Assembly (NCBI GenBank): GCA_036426205.1
Contig: CM071570.1
Location: 139,206,754 to 139,270,753, forward strand
Source of the DNA: Ascaphus truei
Lineage: Eukaryota; Chordata; Amphibia; Anura; Ascaphidae
Direction: 5' to 3'
Length of the DNA: 64,000 nt
Under the pieces are notes generated by a model that had not been told where the DNA came from, searched no databases, and was given only the letters and a program-made list of their open reading frames with translations. Positions 46,253 to 56,488 of the stretch are shown here, in pieces (positions within the stretch are counted from its first letter, which is position 1; each line of letters begins with the position of its first letter). A program made the position numbers and the translations under genes.

Positions 46253-47032
46253 TGTCAGGAAGCAGGGCTCACGCAACACCTCCTTACCTGCCTCGGAGGT
46301 TGTTGCTGCCGCCCCTCGCTCCCCGCTGGTGTATCCCTGGCGTGGTGCCCGGCGATCCCGCCCGGCGCTGGCTCACGCAACCGCCATCTTGTAGGGGCGC
46401 GCACAGGAGGAACATACACAGCGCGCGCATCCGACGGTAATTTATTCACCCCTCTGGGCTTCTGGCCACGCCCCCCTTCAACAGCTGCAGTCCCGCTCCT
46501 GCCTTTACACTCCACAGCTGAACACAGGCAATGATTACTGCCTGCACCTATCGCAAAGCACTCCACGGCACACCCCTGCTCTGCCTCCTTCTCTGATTGG
46601 TTCACCCACATTTATTACCCCTGTTCTCCCTGGGAATCATTGCTCTGCATAGCTTCTGCTAGTTGGGTTGGTGTTTGCTTGTGCTCTTGTTCTCTCGTGT
46701 ACTTCAGGTTTGATCCAGCTTGGCTTTCTACTCTCGCTCTCTGGCTCTGGACCCCGGCTTCCTCCTCACGACGCAGTTTCTCTCCGCCCCCGATCTCGGC
46801 TCGCTCCTCTACCTCCCGGACCTCTTGCATCCTCGACCCCCGGCTACGGCAATCACCACAATACTTCTATCTCCGGACACGGCAAGTACCTTTGGTTACC
46901 TTACTAAAGACTTCTGGCCTGGCAACGTATCTACCACACTCAGGACACGCTCCTCTGCTGCGGGTGCGTGGTATTATACTTTCAACCTCAGTCTAGGGAC
47001 GGGTCTGGTCTGCGGGCAGCACTACCTTGACA
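46253..47032 (+). repeat. element D 5' LTR
   Basis: The 780-bp LTR begins TGTCAGGAAGC and ends CTTGACA, so TGTCA/TGACA are inverted ends. Positions 46533-46955 match the remaining 3' LTR (50946-51367). A TATA-like atttatta at 46609-46616 lies about 30 bp before the segment GCTCTGCATA (46642-46651), which is complementary to the presumed priming site after the LTR. Confidence 0.85.
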
Positions 47033-47033
47033 T

Positions 47034-47043
47034 TATGCAGAGC
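47034..47043 (+). other. element D self-priming site
   Basis: TATGCAGAGC, two bases after the LTR end and overlapping the gag start codon, is the exact reverse complement of GCTCTGCATA at 46642-46651 inside the LTR. No TGG-type tRNA primer site is present. This fits the Tf1 mechanism, where the 5' end of the transcript folds back as primer. Confidence 0.65.
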
Positions 47044-47994
47044 CCAGCCGACGCAAACCAGATCGAGACTGATGAACCCACCTTAGACCAAATCCTCTCG
47101 GCCCTGGTTGTACAGAATCAGACCATGTCTACCCAAATCTCTGACTTAGCTCAACGGCTAACCAACCTTTCTCTCCAAGGTGCACCACCTAGCGCTTCTT
47201 CCCCGTCTCAGCCCGGACCTCTTGGCGCAGCCGCACCGGAGACCAAGATACCCGCGCCGAGGCCCTACGCTGGTGATCCGCAGGCCTGCCGCAGCTTCCT
47301 AAACCAGTGTGAGGTTCAATTCGAGATGGGGCCTCTTCAGTTCACCACGGGACATAAGAAAGTGGTGTATGTTTACTCCCTCCTGACTGGCGGTGCTCTG
47401 GCATGGGCTTCTCCGATTTGGGAATTACGCCCAGAGATAACCCAAGACTACGCTCTCTTTCGACAGGAGTTTCAGCAGGTGTTTGACACCCCCGCACGTC
47501 GGAATACGGCCTCCTCTTCCCTTCTTCTTTTGTCACAGGGGCACCGTTCCGTGGCCAAATATGCTCTGGAATTCCGGACCCTTGCAGCTGAGACCCGTTG
47601 GAACCAGGAGGCACTCATCGCCGTCTTCTGGCAGGGGTTATCGGATACAGTAAAGGACGAACTTGCCGCCCATCCCAGGCCAGGAGCGTTGGAGGAATTG
47701 ATTGCTCAGGCTATTCGGATGGATCAACGCCTCCAGGAGCGATGCTCCGAACGCCAACGCCCTCGTTTTGCGCCTTTGGTCGCCCCCTTTCCTAGGGTCC
47801 TTCCGGCTCCAAGACCCCTGTCGTCCCGGTTACCAGCCCTGGAACCCCCGGAACCCATGCAACTGGGGGCACTACAGACCCATCCACCAATACAACAACT
47901 TCACAGGGACCGTGGGTTGTGCTTCTATTGCAGATCTCCTGAACACCTTATTCGGAATTGTCCCCTGCGTCCGGGAAACGACTCCACCCAGTGA
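47035..47994 (+). CDS. element D Gag
   Basis: The 319-codon frame starts MQSPADANQIETDEPTLDQI directly after the LTR. A coiled stretch (ALVVQNQTMSTQISDLAQRL) comes first. The capsid domain has RSFLNQCEVQF, YVYSLLTGGALAWASPIWE, FRQEFQQVFD, SVAKYALEFRTLAAETRWN and DELAAHPRPGALEELIAQAI. It ends with one zinc knuckle CFYCRSPEHLIRNC (C-x2-C-x4-H-x4-C, 47920-47961). This is the arrangement of sushi-ichi Gag and of PEG10/RTL proteins. The frame is intact to a TGA at 47992. A slippery heptamer lies five codons before the stop. Confidence 0.88.
   Translation: MQSPADANQIETDEPTLDQILSALVVQNQTMSTQISDLAQRLTNLSLQGAPPSASSPSQPGPLGAAAPETKIPAPRPYAGDPQACRSFLNQCEVQFEMGPLQFTTGHKKVVYVYSLLTGGALAWASPIWELRPEITQDYALFRQEFQQVFDTPARRNTASSSLLLLSQGHRSVAKYALEFRTLAAETRWNQEALIAVFWQGLSDTVKDELAAHPRPGALEELIAQAIRMDQRLQERCSERQRPRFAPLVAPFPRVLPAPRPLSSRLPALEPPEPMQLGALQTHPPIQQLHRDRGLCFYCRSPEHLIRNCPLRPGNDSTQ
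47973..47979 (+). promoter_or_regulatory. -1 frameshift site GGGAAAC, element D
   Basis: GGGAAAC sits in the Gag frame as G GGA AAC, the X XXY YYZ layout. The -1 frame beyond it is open through MKGLSLGAISP and PKKLLIPVTLSG towards the protease. The same heptamer is used by PEG10. A downstream pseudoknot was not modelled. Confidence 0.7.
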
Positions 47995-47996
47995 GT

Positions 47997-50199
47997 ATGA
48001 AGGGGCTCTCCCTGGGTGCTATTTCTCCTTGCCCCCTTTCCAAAGACGAGCTCCCCAAGAAGCTTTTGATTCCGGTCACTCTTTCGGGGTCCCACTTTCC
48101 GCGCCTCTGCGGCCGCTTTTGTTGATTCCGGGGCAGGAGGGAACTTTGTGGATCAGGAATTCACAAAACGTAACAATATTCAACTCACCAGGAAGAGAGT
48201 ACCCATCGGATTAGAAGGGATCGACGGTCGACCCTTGAACCCGGCCTTCATTTCCCTTGAGACAATTCCCCTCACCTTATCTTCCACCGACGGTCACACC
48301 GAAATCATTACTCTGGATGTTATTCATTCCCCCGGGACCCAGGTCACCCTAGGTCTACCCTGGCTCCAGCAGCACAATCCCCGCATTGACTGGAGGTCGC
48401 ACACCCCTATACAATGGGAATCAAGACCGAAGGACTTACTCATCTCTAGCACCATTCCTCCCATGCAACACGCGGGGATTACGGTTCCGTCTACTCCTAA
48501 AATCGACCTACCAGAGGCCTACTCTGACTTCCTGGACGTCTTTTGCAAGACTAGAGCCGAGGTATTGCCCCCCCACAGGTCTTACGACCTGACTCCTGGC
48601 GCTACACTACCTAGATCCAAGTCCTATCCTCTCTCCGTACCAGCCACGAATACATCCGTGAAATCCTCGAGAAGGGTTTTATACGCCATTCGTCCTCCCC
48701 CGCCGGGGCCGATTTTTTTTTCCGTTAAAAAGAAAGACAATTCGCTTCGTCCTTGCATCGACTACCGGGGCCTCAACCGGATCACGGTCAAAAACCGGTA
48801 CCCCCTCCCCCTCATCTCCGAACTGTTCGATAGACTCCAGGTGGCTAAGTTCTTCACGAAACTGGACCTCCGTGGGGCGTACAACCTTATTCGTATTCGG
48901 GAGGGTGACGAATGGAAGACCGCATTCAATACACGTAGCGGTCACTACGAATACCCGGTTGTGCCCTTCGGGCTCTGTAACACCAAAGCGGTCTTTCAGG
49001 ACTTCATAAACGATTTTTTTTGCGACGTACTTATCCTACTTACAAACTTATTCCTTTGTTATCGTGTATCTAGACGATATTCTCATCTTTTCCAACAACC
49101 TTCAGGATCATGTTCAACACATCAGGCTCGTCCTTTCCCGTCTCCGTTCCAACCACTTGTACGCCACAATGGAGAAATGCCTCTTTCATCAGTTCTACGC
49201 CCTTTCTCGGACAAAGGCTTCTCTATGGACCCCGAGATACTTAAGGCCATTTTTAATTGGCCGCAACCCAATTCCCTCAAAGCCATTCAGCGCTTTCTAG
49301 GCTTTTCGAATTATTATCGAAGGTTTATTCGGAATTTTTCCACCATAATTGCGCCCATCACCGCTCTCACGAAGAAGGGGGCCGACCCCTCAGCTTGGTC
49401 TCCTGAGGCAGCCTCAGCTTTCGAAACTTTAAAACGAACATTCATTTCTGCTCCTATTCTTCGACATCCTGACACGAGTTTGCTGTTTATCCTGGAGGTT
49501 GATGCATCGGATTGTGGAGCAGGTGCCGTACTCTCACAAAGAGCTTCCCCGCAAGACCAATTGCACCCCTGCGGTTTTTTCTCAAAATGTTTTTCTTCCG
49601 CTGAGAGGAACTATGATGTGGGCAATAGAGAACTGCTGGCTATCAAGATGGCTTTTCTGGAGTGGAGGCACCTTCTGGAGGGGTCTAGAGAGCCAATTTC
49701 TATTCTTACTGACCATAAGAACCTTCTATATATCGAGACTGCACGTCGTCTGGGCTCTCGCCAGGCTCGCTGGGCACGCTTCTTCTCCAGATTTAAGTAC
49801 ACTTTATCATACATCCCGGGCACCAAGAACGTGAAGGCGGACGCCTTATCTAGACAGTTCTCCCCGGAGGAGAGACCCAAAGAAGTTCCCGAGACTATTT
49901 TACCCAAGGGACTCATAATTTCTGCGGCCTCGTTCAACATACTGGACAAGATCCTTAGGGCTCAAAGGAACATTCCGGGTGGTCTAGAGGTACCAGAAGG
50001 GAGGCTTTATGCTGCCCATGAATTTTTCCCCAAAATCTTGGAATGGGGTCATTCTTCCCGCTCTGCAGGACATCCCGGCTTTAGGAGAACCCTTGACCTC
50101 ATCCAACGCACTTTTTGGTGGCCTAATATGGCTAAAACCATCCGGGAATTCATCAGCGTCTGTCCCACTTGCGCTCAAAGCAAAGCCAAAGCCTTCTGA
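47997..50199 (+). pseudogene. element D Pol (protease, RT, RNase H, IN zinc domain)
   Basis: The protease carries FVDSGAGGNFVD (DSGA at 48124-48135), just after a one-base frame change near 48108. RT boxes are LRPCIDYRGLN, LDLRGAYNLIRI and [16 protein letters not shown] (49067-49093) is intact but in another frame because of shifts near 49020 (a T8 run) and 49190. RNase H follows (LEVDASDCGAG, NRELLAIK, LTDHKNL). The integrase HHCC zinc domain is HSSRSAGHPGFRR...CPTCAQ. A TGA at 50197 ends this part. Confidence 0.85.
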
Positions 50200-50945
50200 C
50201 AGAAATCCTCTGGCTTACTTATGCCTTTACCTATTCCGGAACGCCCCTGGTCCCATACCTCTATGGACTTTATTGTTGAATTACCCTGATCTAAGGGGAT
50301 GAACACCATTTTAGTAGTAATAGATTGCTTTTCTAAGCAGGTACACTTTATTCCCCTCAAGGGTCTGCCCTCCTCACCTGCCCTCGCGGACATTTTTTCC
50401 AAGGAGATTTTTCGGATTCATGGGATTCCCACTTCTATAGTTTCAGACAGAGGCTCCCAATTCGTGTCCAGGTTCTGGCGAGCTTTCACCAAAAGACTCG
50501 GAATTGCCCTATCATTTTTCTCAGGATATCATCCTCAAACAAATGGACAAACGGAGAGAGTCAACCAGACGTTAGAGCAATATCTGCGTTGCTTTGTGTC
50601 CGAGACCCAAGATAACTGGTCAGAACTGCTGCCCTGGTCAGAATTCGCTATTAATTCTATGAAGAATGAATCTACCCGCGAATCCCCATTTTTTTAAAAT
50701 TATGGATTCCATCCTGCTCGTCTTCCAATCTCCAATACTCCCTCGGGAGTGCCGGCTGCCGACGAACGGATCTCCTTACTTCAGGATTCTTGGACTAAGG
50801 TTCAGTCATCTCTCCAGGAGGCTGCAGGGAAATTCAAACTCCAGGCTGATCGACGTCGCCAAGCTTCTCCCAGATACAAGCCAGGGGATAAGGTCTGGCA
50901 ATCAGCAAAAAATATTCGACTGAAAACTCCTACCCCAAAATGGGG
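50200..50945 (+). pseudogene. element D integrase core, truncated
   Basis: Same frame as the upstream Pol. Catalytic motifs MDFIVELP, VSDRGSQF and TNGQTERVNQ supply the three acidic residues. In-frame stops lie at 50287 (TGA) and 50695 (TAA). The C-terminal RYKPGDKVW...NIRLKTPTPKWG then runs straight into LTR sequence at 50946, so the rest of the C-terminal region, including any chromodomain, is deleted. Confidence 0.85.
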
Positions 50946-51367
50946 GATTACTGCCTGCATCTATCGCAAGCACTCCATGGCACACCCCTGCTCTGCCTCC
51001 TTCTCTGATTGGTTCACCCACATTTATTACCCCTGTTCTCCCTGGGAATCATTGCTCTGCATAGCTTCTGCTAATTGGGTTGGTGTTTGCTTGTGCTCTT
51101 GTCCTCTCGTGTACTTCAGGTTTGACCTGGCTTGGCTTTCTATTCTCGCTCTCTGGCTGTGGACCCCGGCTTCCTGCTCACGATGCAGTCTCTCTCCGCC
51201 CCCGATCTCGACTCGCTCCTCTACCTCCCGGACCTCTGTCATCCTCGACCCCCGGCTACGGCAATCACCACGATACTTCTATCTCCGGACACGGCAAGTA
51301 ACTTTGGTTACCTTACGAAAGACTTCTTGACTGGCAACGTATCTACCACACTCCGGACACGCTCCTC
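50946..51367 (+). repeat. element D 3' LTR, truncated at both ends
   Basis: Matches 46533-46955 of the 5' LTR at high identity, including the TATA-like and GCTCTGCATA segments. The left 280 bp and right 77 bp of the LTR are missing. Confidence 0.85.
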
Positions 51368-51572
51368 ACGCCCCAACAGGGGTTCCTCTTGCACCCTTGG
51401 GTTCCCCGGGCATCCCTAAAGGGTTCCCTGCAATTTTCTGGTGATTTGAAAATTGTATCAAATACAGAAGAATTTATAATGCATCTGATCTGAGATACGC
51501 TATTAGAGAGGGTTGGTGTTCCTCAGAATTTCACATAGGGTTCCTTAATCAAAAATAGGTTGGAAACCACTG
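51368..51572. mobile_element. hAT-like fragment abutting the LTR
   Basis: Ends GGTTGGAAACCACTG at 51572 (reversed CAGTGGTTTCCAACC, a hAT-type terminus). The interior ttataatgcatctgatctga and tagagagggttggtgttcct matches the 49-bp array at 23163. The other terminus is absent where it meets the truncated LTR. Confidence 0.55.
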
Positions 51573-51762
51573 TCTTATTTGATGGTTTTTGACATACAAA
51601 GTATTACTCTACAAACACGTTTTTCATTCATATTGCTCCAAAATAGAACTCAACAATGAAATAAAAAAGGAAACAGGCAGTTTCTACAGTAAAAAATGTT
51701 TGTAATAAATATTGCAGCGTAGAGCAAGACTAATCAGTTCATGTCTGCTAATGGGTTGAAGG

Positions 51763-51990
51763 AGCAGCTCAGTGAGTAAAGACGCTCACTCAGAAAGCAA
51801 TGATAGTGACTTTGATGCACAGGAGTTTAGTTTTTCAGTGTCAGCTCCATGGGCAAATCACTTTATCTTTCTGTGCCTCAGGACTCAGATTGTATGGGCA
51901 GTGTAGCCCTATGTATTGCAGGCTATATTGTAATTGTGATGCGCTTTGAGTCCCATTGGGAGAATAGTGCTATTAAAGTTAATATTATGT
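51763..51990 (+). repeat. tRNA SINE, diverged copy
   Basis: Shares gctcagtgagtaaag, gggcaaatcactttatc and attgtgatgcgctttgagtcccattgggaga with the SINE at 1737-2032. The B box has decayed. Confidence 0.6.
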
Positions 51991-52708
51991 GTACAGGGAT
52001 CTTTCTGACAGCGTATATTGCTGGGAAGCAGAGAATCAGGCGCATGCCGGAACCCTCCTTTTTGTCCCGTTCGGAGCAGCCTGTGAGAGCACACTGCTTT
52101 CATAATGTGTGTATAATGATGGTGGGTGGAAACCTCTTAACGGATATGTGCTCCACACAAAAAAAAAAATCTTACCTGCAACAAATGTCTCTATTGTGTT
52201 TACTTTAGAGATCTAGCAGGCAAATCCAATACAACCACTTGTGTTCCCACTGGAACATGATAAAACTCTATAATATATATTAAAGAAAGCTAGGATAATA
52301 AAAAAACAAACACTGGAGAATTACACTTAAACCCAATTGATTTATAGGGGAAAAAAAATCAGAGGTTGACCAACTCCTTCACTGCTGGAGGGCCAGTGAC
52401 TCGTTGCGGTGAACCATGTAGTGTATGATGTACATATTCTTTGGTTGAAGGCAGATTGGTCCTGTACTCGCACCATAGCCATTGAATCTATGTCATATAA
52501 TAATATGTTGCATAGGCATGTGCACATACAGTAAGTTCCATTTCCATTTTGCGGGCCAGTTAGTAATTGTTTGAAGGGCCAGTATACTCACACCTAGTTT
52601 TGCTCACGAGTATATGTATATATGTATAACACATACCTGTATTTAAAGAAATACTGAGTCTAGAAAAATGTGTCTGGACTGGCGATTAAAACTGAACACA
52701 CTGCATAA

Positions 52709-52936
52709 GGCTGCGGCCCCACTAGCGCGGACCGCACTCATGCTTGAATGCCGGGTGTCCTTGCTATTTCGGAAGCGCACGCGGGGGGGCGTTGCGGGCA
52801 GGTTCAGTGCGCTCGAAAGTGAATTTTTTTGATTACGCGTAGGTGAGCGTGCGGTCCGTGCGCGGGGACTTACCTATATAGATATATAGGTAAGTAAAAG
52901 CGGAAAGTGCCGCTCAGCGCTAGCGGGGACGCAGCC
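52709..52936. mobile_element. Harbinger-like MITE, second family
   Basis: The 228-bp element has inverted ends GGCTGCGGCCCCACTAGCGC and (reversed right end) GGCTGCGTCCCCGCTAGCGC, flanked by TAA and TTA. Non-coding and CpG-rich. Confidence 0.65.
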
Positions 52937-52939
52937 TTA

Positions 52940-54569
52940 GAGGGATGGCTGAAGTGATTTTAAAAGGTTTTTGGGGCCACCATTAAAGTATTTGGGGGAC
53001 TAGCAATAGTTTCGGGACCCTAGTTTGAGAACCTCTGCCCCATGACTCTGGGGAATGCTGTATGAGAATTATTTTTCTGAACACTGCTGACGAAGCAACT
53101 CAGTGGCGTAACATCTTGAGGCCTGTGAGACCTTTTGGTTTGTCCTTTGATATCCATGTGCTGGATTCTACCTCCACATGCAGCTTTTTTTTACTGCTAT
53201 GTGAATTGATATTTCTTGATACATCTGTTTGATGTCTCTTTCCGATGCACTTTTTTAACCCTTCTTTCTAACCACTATTCCATTAGACACCTTTCCGGGC
53301 TGTTCACTTCATGCTGTGTCATGTTTCATCTCAAATTAAAAACGATTTACATAAGCCATTTGTTAGCATCATTACTTAATCTTACCTTTGTCTTCCTTAC
53401 TCTGAGTGCCATCCTTGGGAGATCAGTGTTTTTCCATCTCTCCTTCCAGAATGTACTTGAACACTAGATGTGCATTCCAACATATTATTCCAGGTAGAAT
53501 ACAGGATTACCAGGATCTGTACATTAAACAAAGCGTTTCACTGCAATTTGCTTGATTCTATCAGGCACCACTTAGTAAATACTGCCCGACGTGTGCTAAC
53601 GGTTTGGTTCTTTTATTCACATGATGATCCTCAAACATTAAAAACACGCTACTCTTCACTGGCATATTTTCTTCCGAGGCTTGACATGTACTGTATTCCA
53701 TTCTGTCAGCAATTTGCTTGGTTTTGTTACGAAGTCCTGATCTACACTTTTGATCTGAGCCTGGCTGTCTGCCCAGGCAGACTGTCTGTCAGCAAGCAGA
53801 GCCCTTCCTTCCTGCTCCCTTGTGCTTCCCTGAATCACATGGGGTTAACTTCTCTGCAGTTCGTAGGACCCTAGCATTTTTGTGTGAAACTCTGTATATT
53901 TTGAATTTGTACTCATTTTAAATATTCCTTTAGCCCACCCAGTGCATTTCAATGAAGAGTTAAACTAGCAATGTTACACATTCTCAGACCCTTTTAGAGA
54001 ATTGGATGACAACTGAAACAGGAATACTGCTTGTCACGTATGCCACACCTATGAGCTCTTGACTTGTTTATATCAAAAGGGTTAATACTTCTAGCTATCC
54101 TGCTGACTCATTTACCTCCCCGCAGGGCCCTCAAAATGGACAATATCTACCCAAAACCTTAACACCACTATTATGCTGCCACCACCAAGAGTCATTTAAG
54201 ATCTTACCTCCGGAGTCCTTGATCCCCTGTTTATTATAAAAAAAATATGTCATTAACACAAAAAACCCCAAAACATGTCCAAACATGCAGTTAATCTCTT
54301 CTAAAAGGTACTAGGTCCAATTAGAGCCCAAAGACTACTTATTACATTTTAGATTTAATATATGAAAAGTTGTACCGTGCTTAGTTACAGAAAAAAAAAT
54401 GTTACAAAGACATGCAGTGTAATAATACAGACAGTTTTAGAAAATAACAGGATAAAAACAGAAAGCCTAAATACGTTACCACATAACGATATCAGATCCT
54501 TCAAAGAGGACCTGAAGTTGAAATAAGAGAATCCACATATTTAGTGCCATGGAGCACCCCTCTATGTTG
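52940..54569. other. rragd intron 1, unassigned stretch
   Basis: No exon or RNA gene seen. A plus-strand frame at 53470-53874 is open for 134 codons but has no recognisable domain. Confidence 0.45.
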
Positions 54570-54760
54570 AATTCCAATTTGATTATTTATTTATTTATAA
54601 AATATTTTACCAGGAAGTAATACATTGGGAGTTATCTCTCGTTTTCAAGTATGTCCTGGGCACAGAGTTAAGACAAATAATACATGGTTACGAATACAGT
54701 TACATAAATGAACAGGGTATACATTATATACAAGACATTGCGTGCACAGTTAAAGAAAAT
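54570..54760 (-). repeat. dispersed repeat, probable LINE 3' tail
   Basis: tttataaaatattttaccag followed by ttgggagttatctctcgttt and tatgtcctgggcac has the form of a reversed LINE 3' end with a TATT-type tail (tatttatttattta). Class not established. Confidence 0.4.
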
Positions 54761-54962
54761 ATATATTATGGGCGTATGAAACAGTTTGATATCCCACATG
54801 CTGGTTTTTGTCCGTGAACTTTGCTTCTGTCACAAAGATGAGCCCCGCCTTTTGTGGGTATGTCCTTAACTCATCCATCTCTTGTGATATTTATGGGGAG
54901 GGAGAATAGTTTTTTTTAAACTTCAAAATAGCTCAGGGTGTGTGTGTGTGTGTGTATATATA

Positions 54963-56369
54963 TGTAACGGTCATATCACCCCACCCAATCGCATATACCG
55001 CGTGCGTGGAGGGAACATGCAATGTTACCAAGGGGTGCGTGGTGCAATACCTGTTGGCTCACAGAAGGCTGAGCATCCGCTAAGGGAACCTGGGGCAATG
55101 TATTACAATACTAATGATGCAGCGCCTCCACCTGCGATGGCTCCCACCAGAGGGGAAGTAGTTCCTCGCAGGACAATACACAATGACCACACAGACAGCT
55201 CTATATAACTATTAACTTTACTACATGCAGCAACTTATCACATTACATCTCAACACATGCGCCACGGCGGACGCTAACCACTCTAGGCGTCACGGCGGAC
55301 GCTAACCACTCTAGGCGTCACGGCGGACGCTACCACCTCTAGGCGTCACGGCGGACGCTACCACCTCTAGGCGTCACGGCGGACGCTACCACCTCTAGGC
55401 GTCACGGCGGACGCTAACCTCCCGCAGAGTGACCCCACCCTGTGTCCAGTAACCCCCACCCAAATGTCTTGCACTCCCAAAATCATATACCAATGTCTGC
55501 ATATGTATGTGTTACTGCGCAGCCACTATGTCTGGTGATAGGCCTGGTTGGTGCACGTGAGTTGCAGGTTACCTGCCCGGGCTCCAGCCACGGGTACCGC
55601 GATATCACCGGAGTTCCGCCCGATCCGACGTTGTCCTCCACACCGCGTTGGGTGAATTCCAGCGCGGATAATATCACCTTAGTCCCAGGGTCTTTGATAG
55701 TGTTCTGAGCCCAGAACCCACCTCGCAGGGCCGCACGGCTGTAGCACTGTGTCCCTGACTAAGCTACCAATAAATGGGTCAGTGTCCCTATCTAGGGCCT
55801 GTCCCTATACTCCACAAGCTATTAAGTGGCTCAGGACCTAACTGGGGGCCTGGGGGCTGCTGGCCTAATGCAGAGGGTCACTGACCCCTGCATCCACCTC
55901 TTACCCCTAGCTGGTCCGGATCCTGACTGCCTGTGTCACTGCAAAACCCCGCGAAAAGTATCTCTCCTTTCCCGGGCAAATCCCTCAGCCCTATTGGCTC
56001 CCTGGCGTCAGGTGTCTCTGCCCCTATGCACCCTGGGGGCTGGCCGTCTATCCTCACGCATGCGCGAGCTATCAGGGGCCTCCCGCGCTAGCTGGCATCC
56101 TGCGCATGCGCGAGCTAACTGTCATGGCGGCGCCCTGCTCCGCTAGCCGCCGGACCGGTGGCAACGCGATCGCGGCCTTAGCGATGGCCCGATCGCGTCC
56201 CCGGCAACCGGCCTGCTCGCCGCTCGCGTCCCCGGCAACCGCCCGACCCGCTTCCCTAGCAACCGGCCGCACAGCAACACCGCGCGCTCGCAACGGTGAA
56301 GGAGGAGGCGAGTGCGCGAGGGGGGGGGGACAAGGGAGGGGGCAAGTGCGCGAGGGGGACCTGGCTACA
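54963..56369 (-). repeat. element C 3' LTR
   Basis: On the minus strand it starts TGTAGCCAGGTCCCC and ends ATGACCGTTACA (1407 bp). The purine tract ccagggggagga precedes it (56370-56381 on plus). It contains a 28-bp minisatellite (55263-55427) and the block cagcgcctccacctgcgatg, shared with element A's LTR. Confidence 0.88.
55263..55427. repeat. minisatellite, 28-bp unit x about 6, in LTR
   Basis: Units cacggcggacgctaacca plus ctctaggcgt start at 55263, 55291, 55319, 55347, 55375 and 55403 (last partial). Two sequence variants alternate (aaccact, accacct). Confidence 0.92.
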
Positions 56370-56488
56370 TCCTCCCCCTGGTGAAACTCCAACGTCCCCG
56401 CTTGGACCACATAACTTACTACTATACACAACCGTTATATAATAAAAATGCATCTGGTACAAATACAACTTAGCACATTGCATCAACT

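Larger units (their letters stand above)
46253..51367 (+). mobile_element. gypsy element D: Tf1/sushi type, degraded
   Basis: The 5' LTR (46253-47032) is followed at once by gag (47035-47994) and a pol with protease, RT, RNase H and integrase. A partial 3' LTR (50946-51367) completes it. The Gag belongs to the sushi-ichi group that gave rise to mammalian PEG10/RTL genes. Pol is broken by at least three in-frame stops (50197, 50287, 50695) and by frame changes near 48108 and 49020-49190. The end of integrase and the first 280 bp of the 3' LTR are deleted. It is antisense to rragd in intron 1. Confidence 0.9.

Noticed and set aside
46185..46611. Overlapping plus and minus frames before element D gag
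   Set aside because: They lie within the LTR and have no homology; gag clearly starts at 47035.
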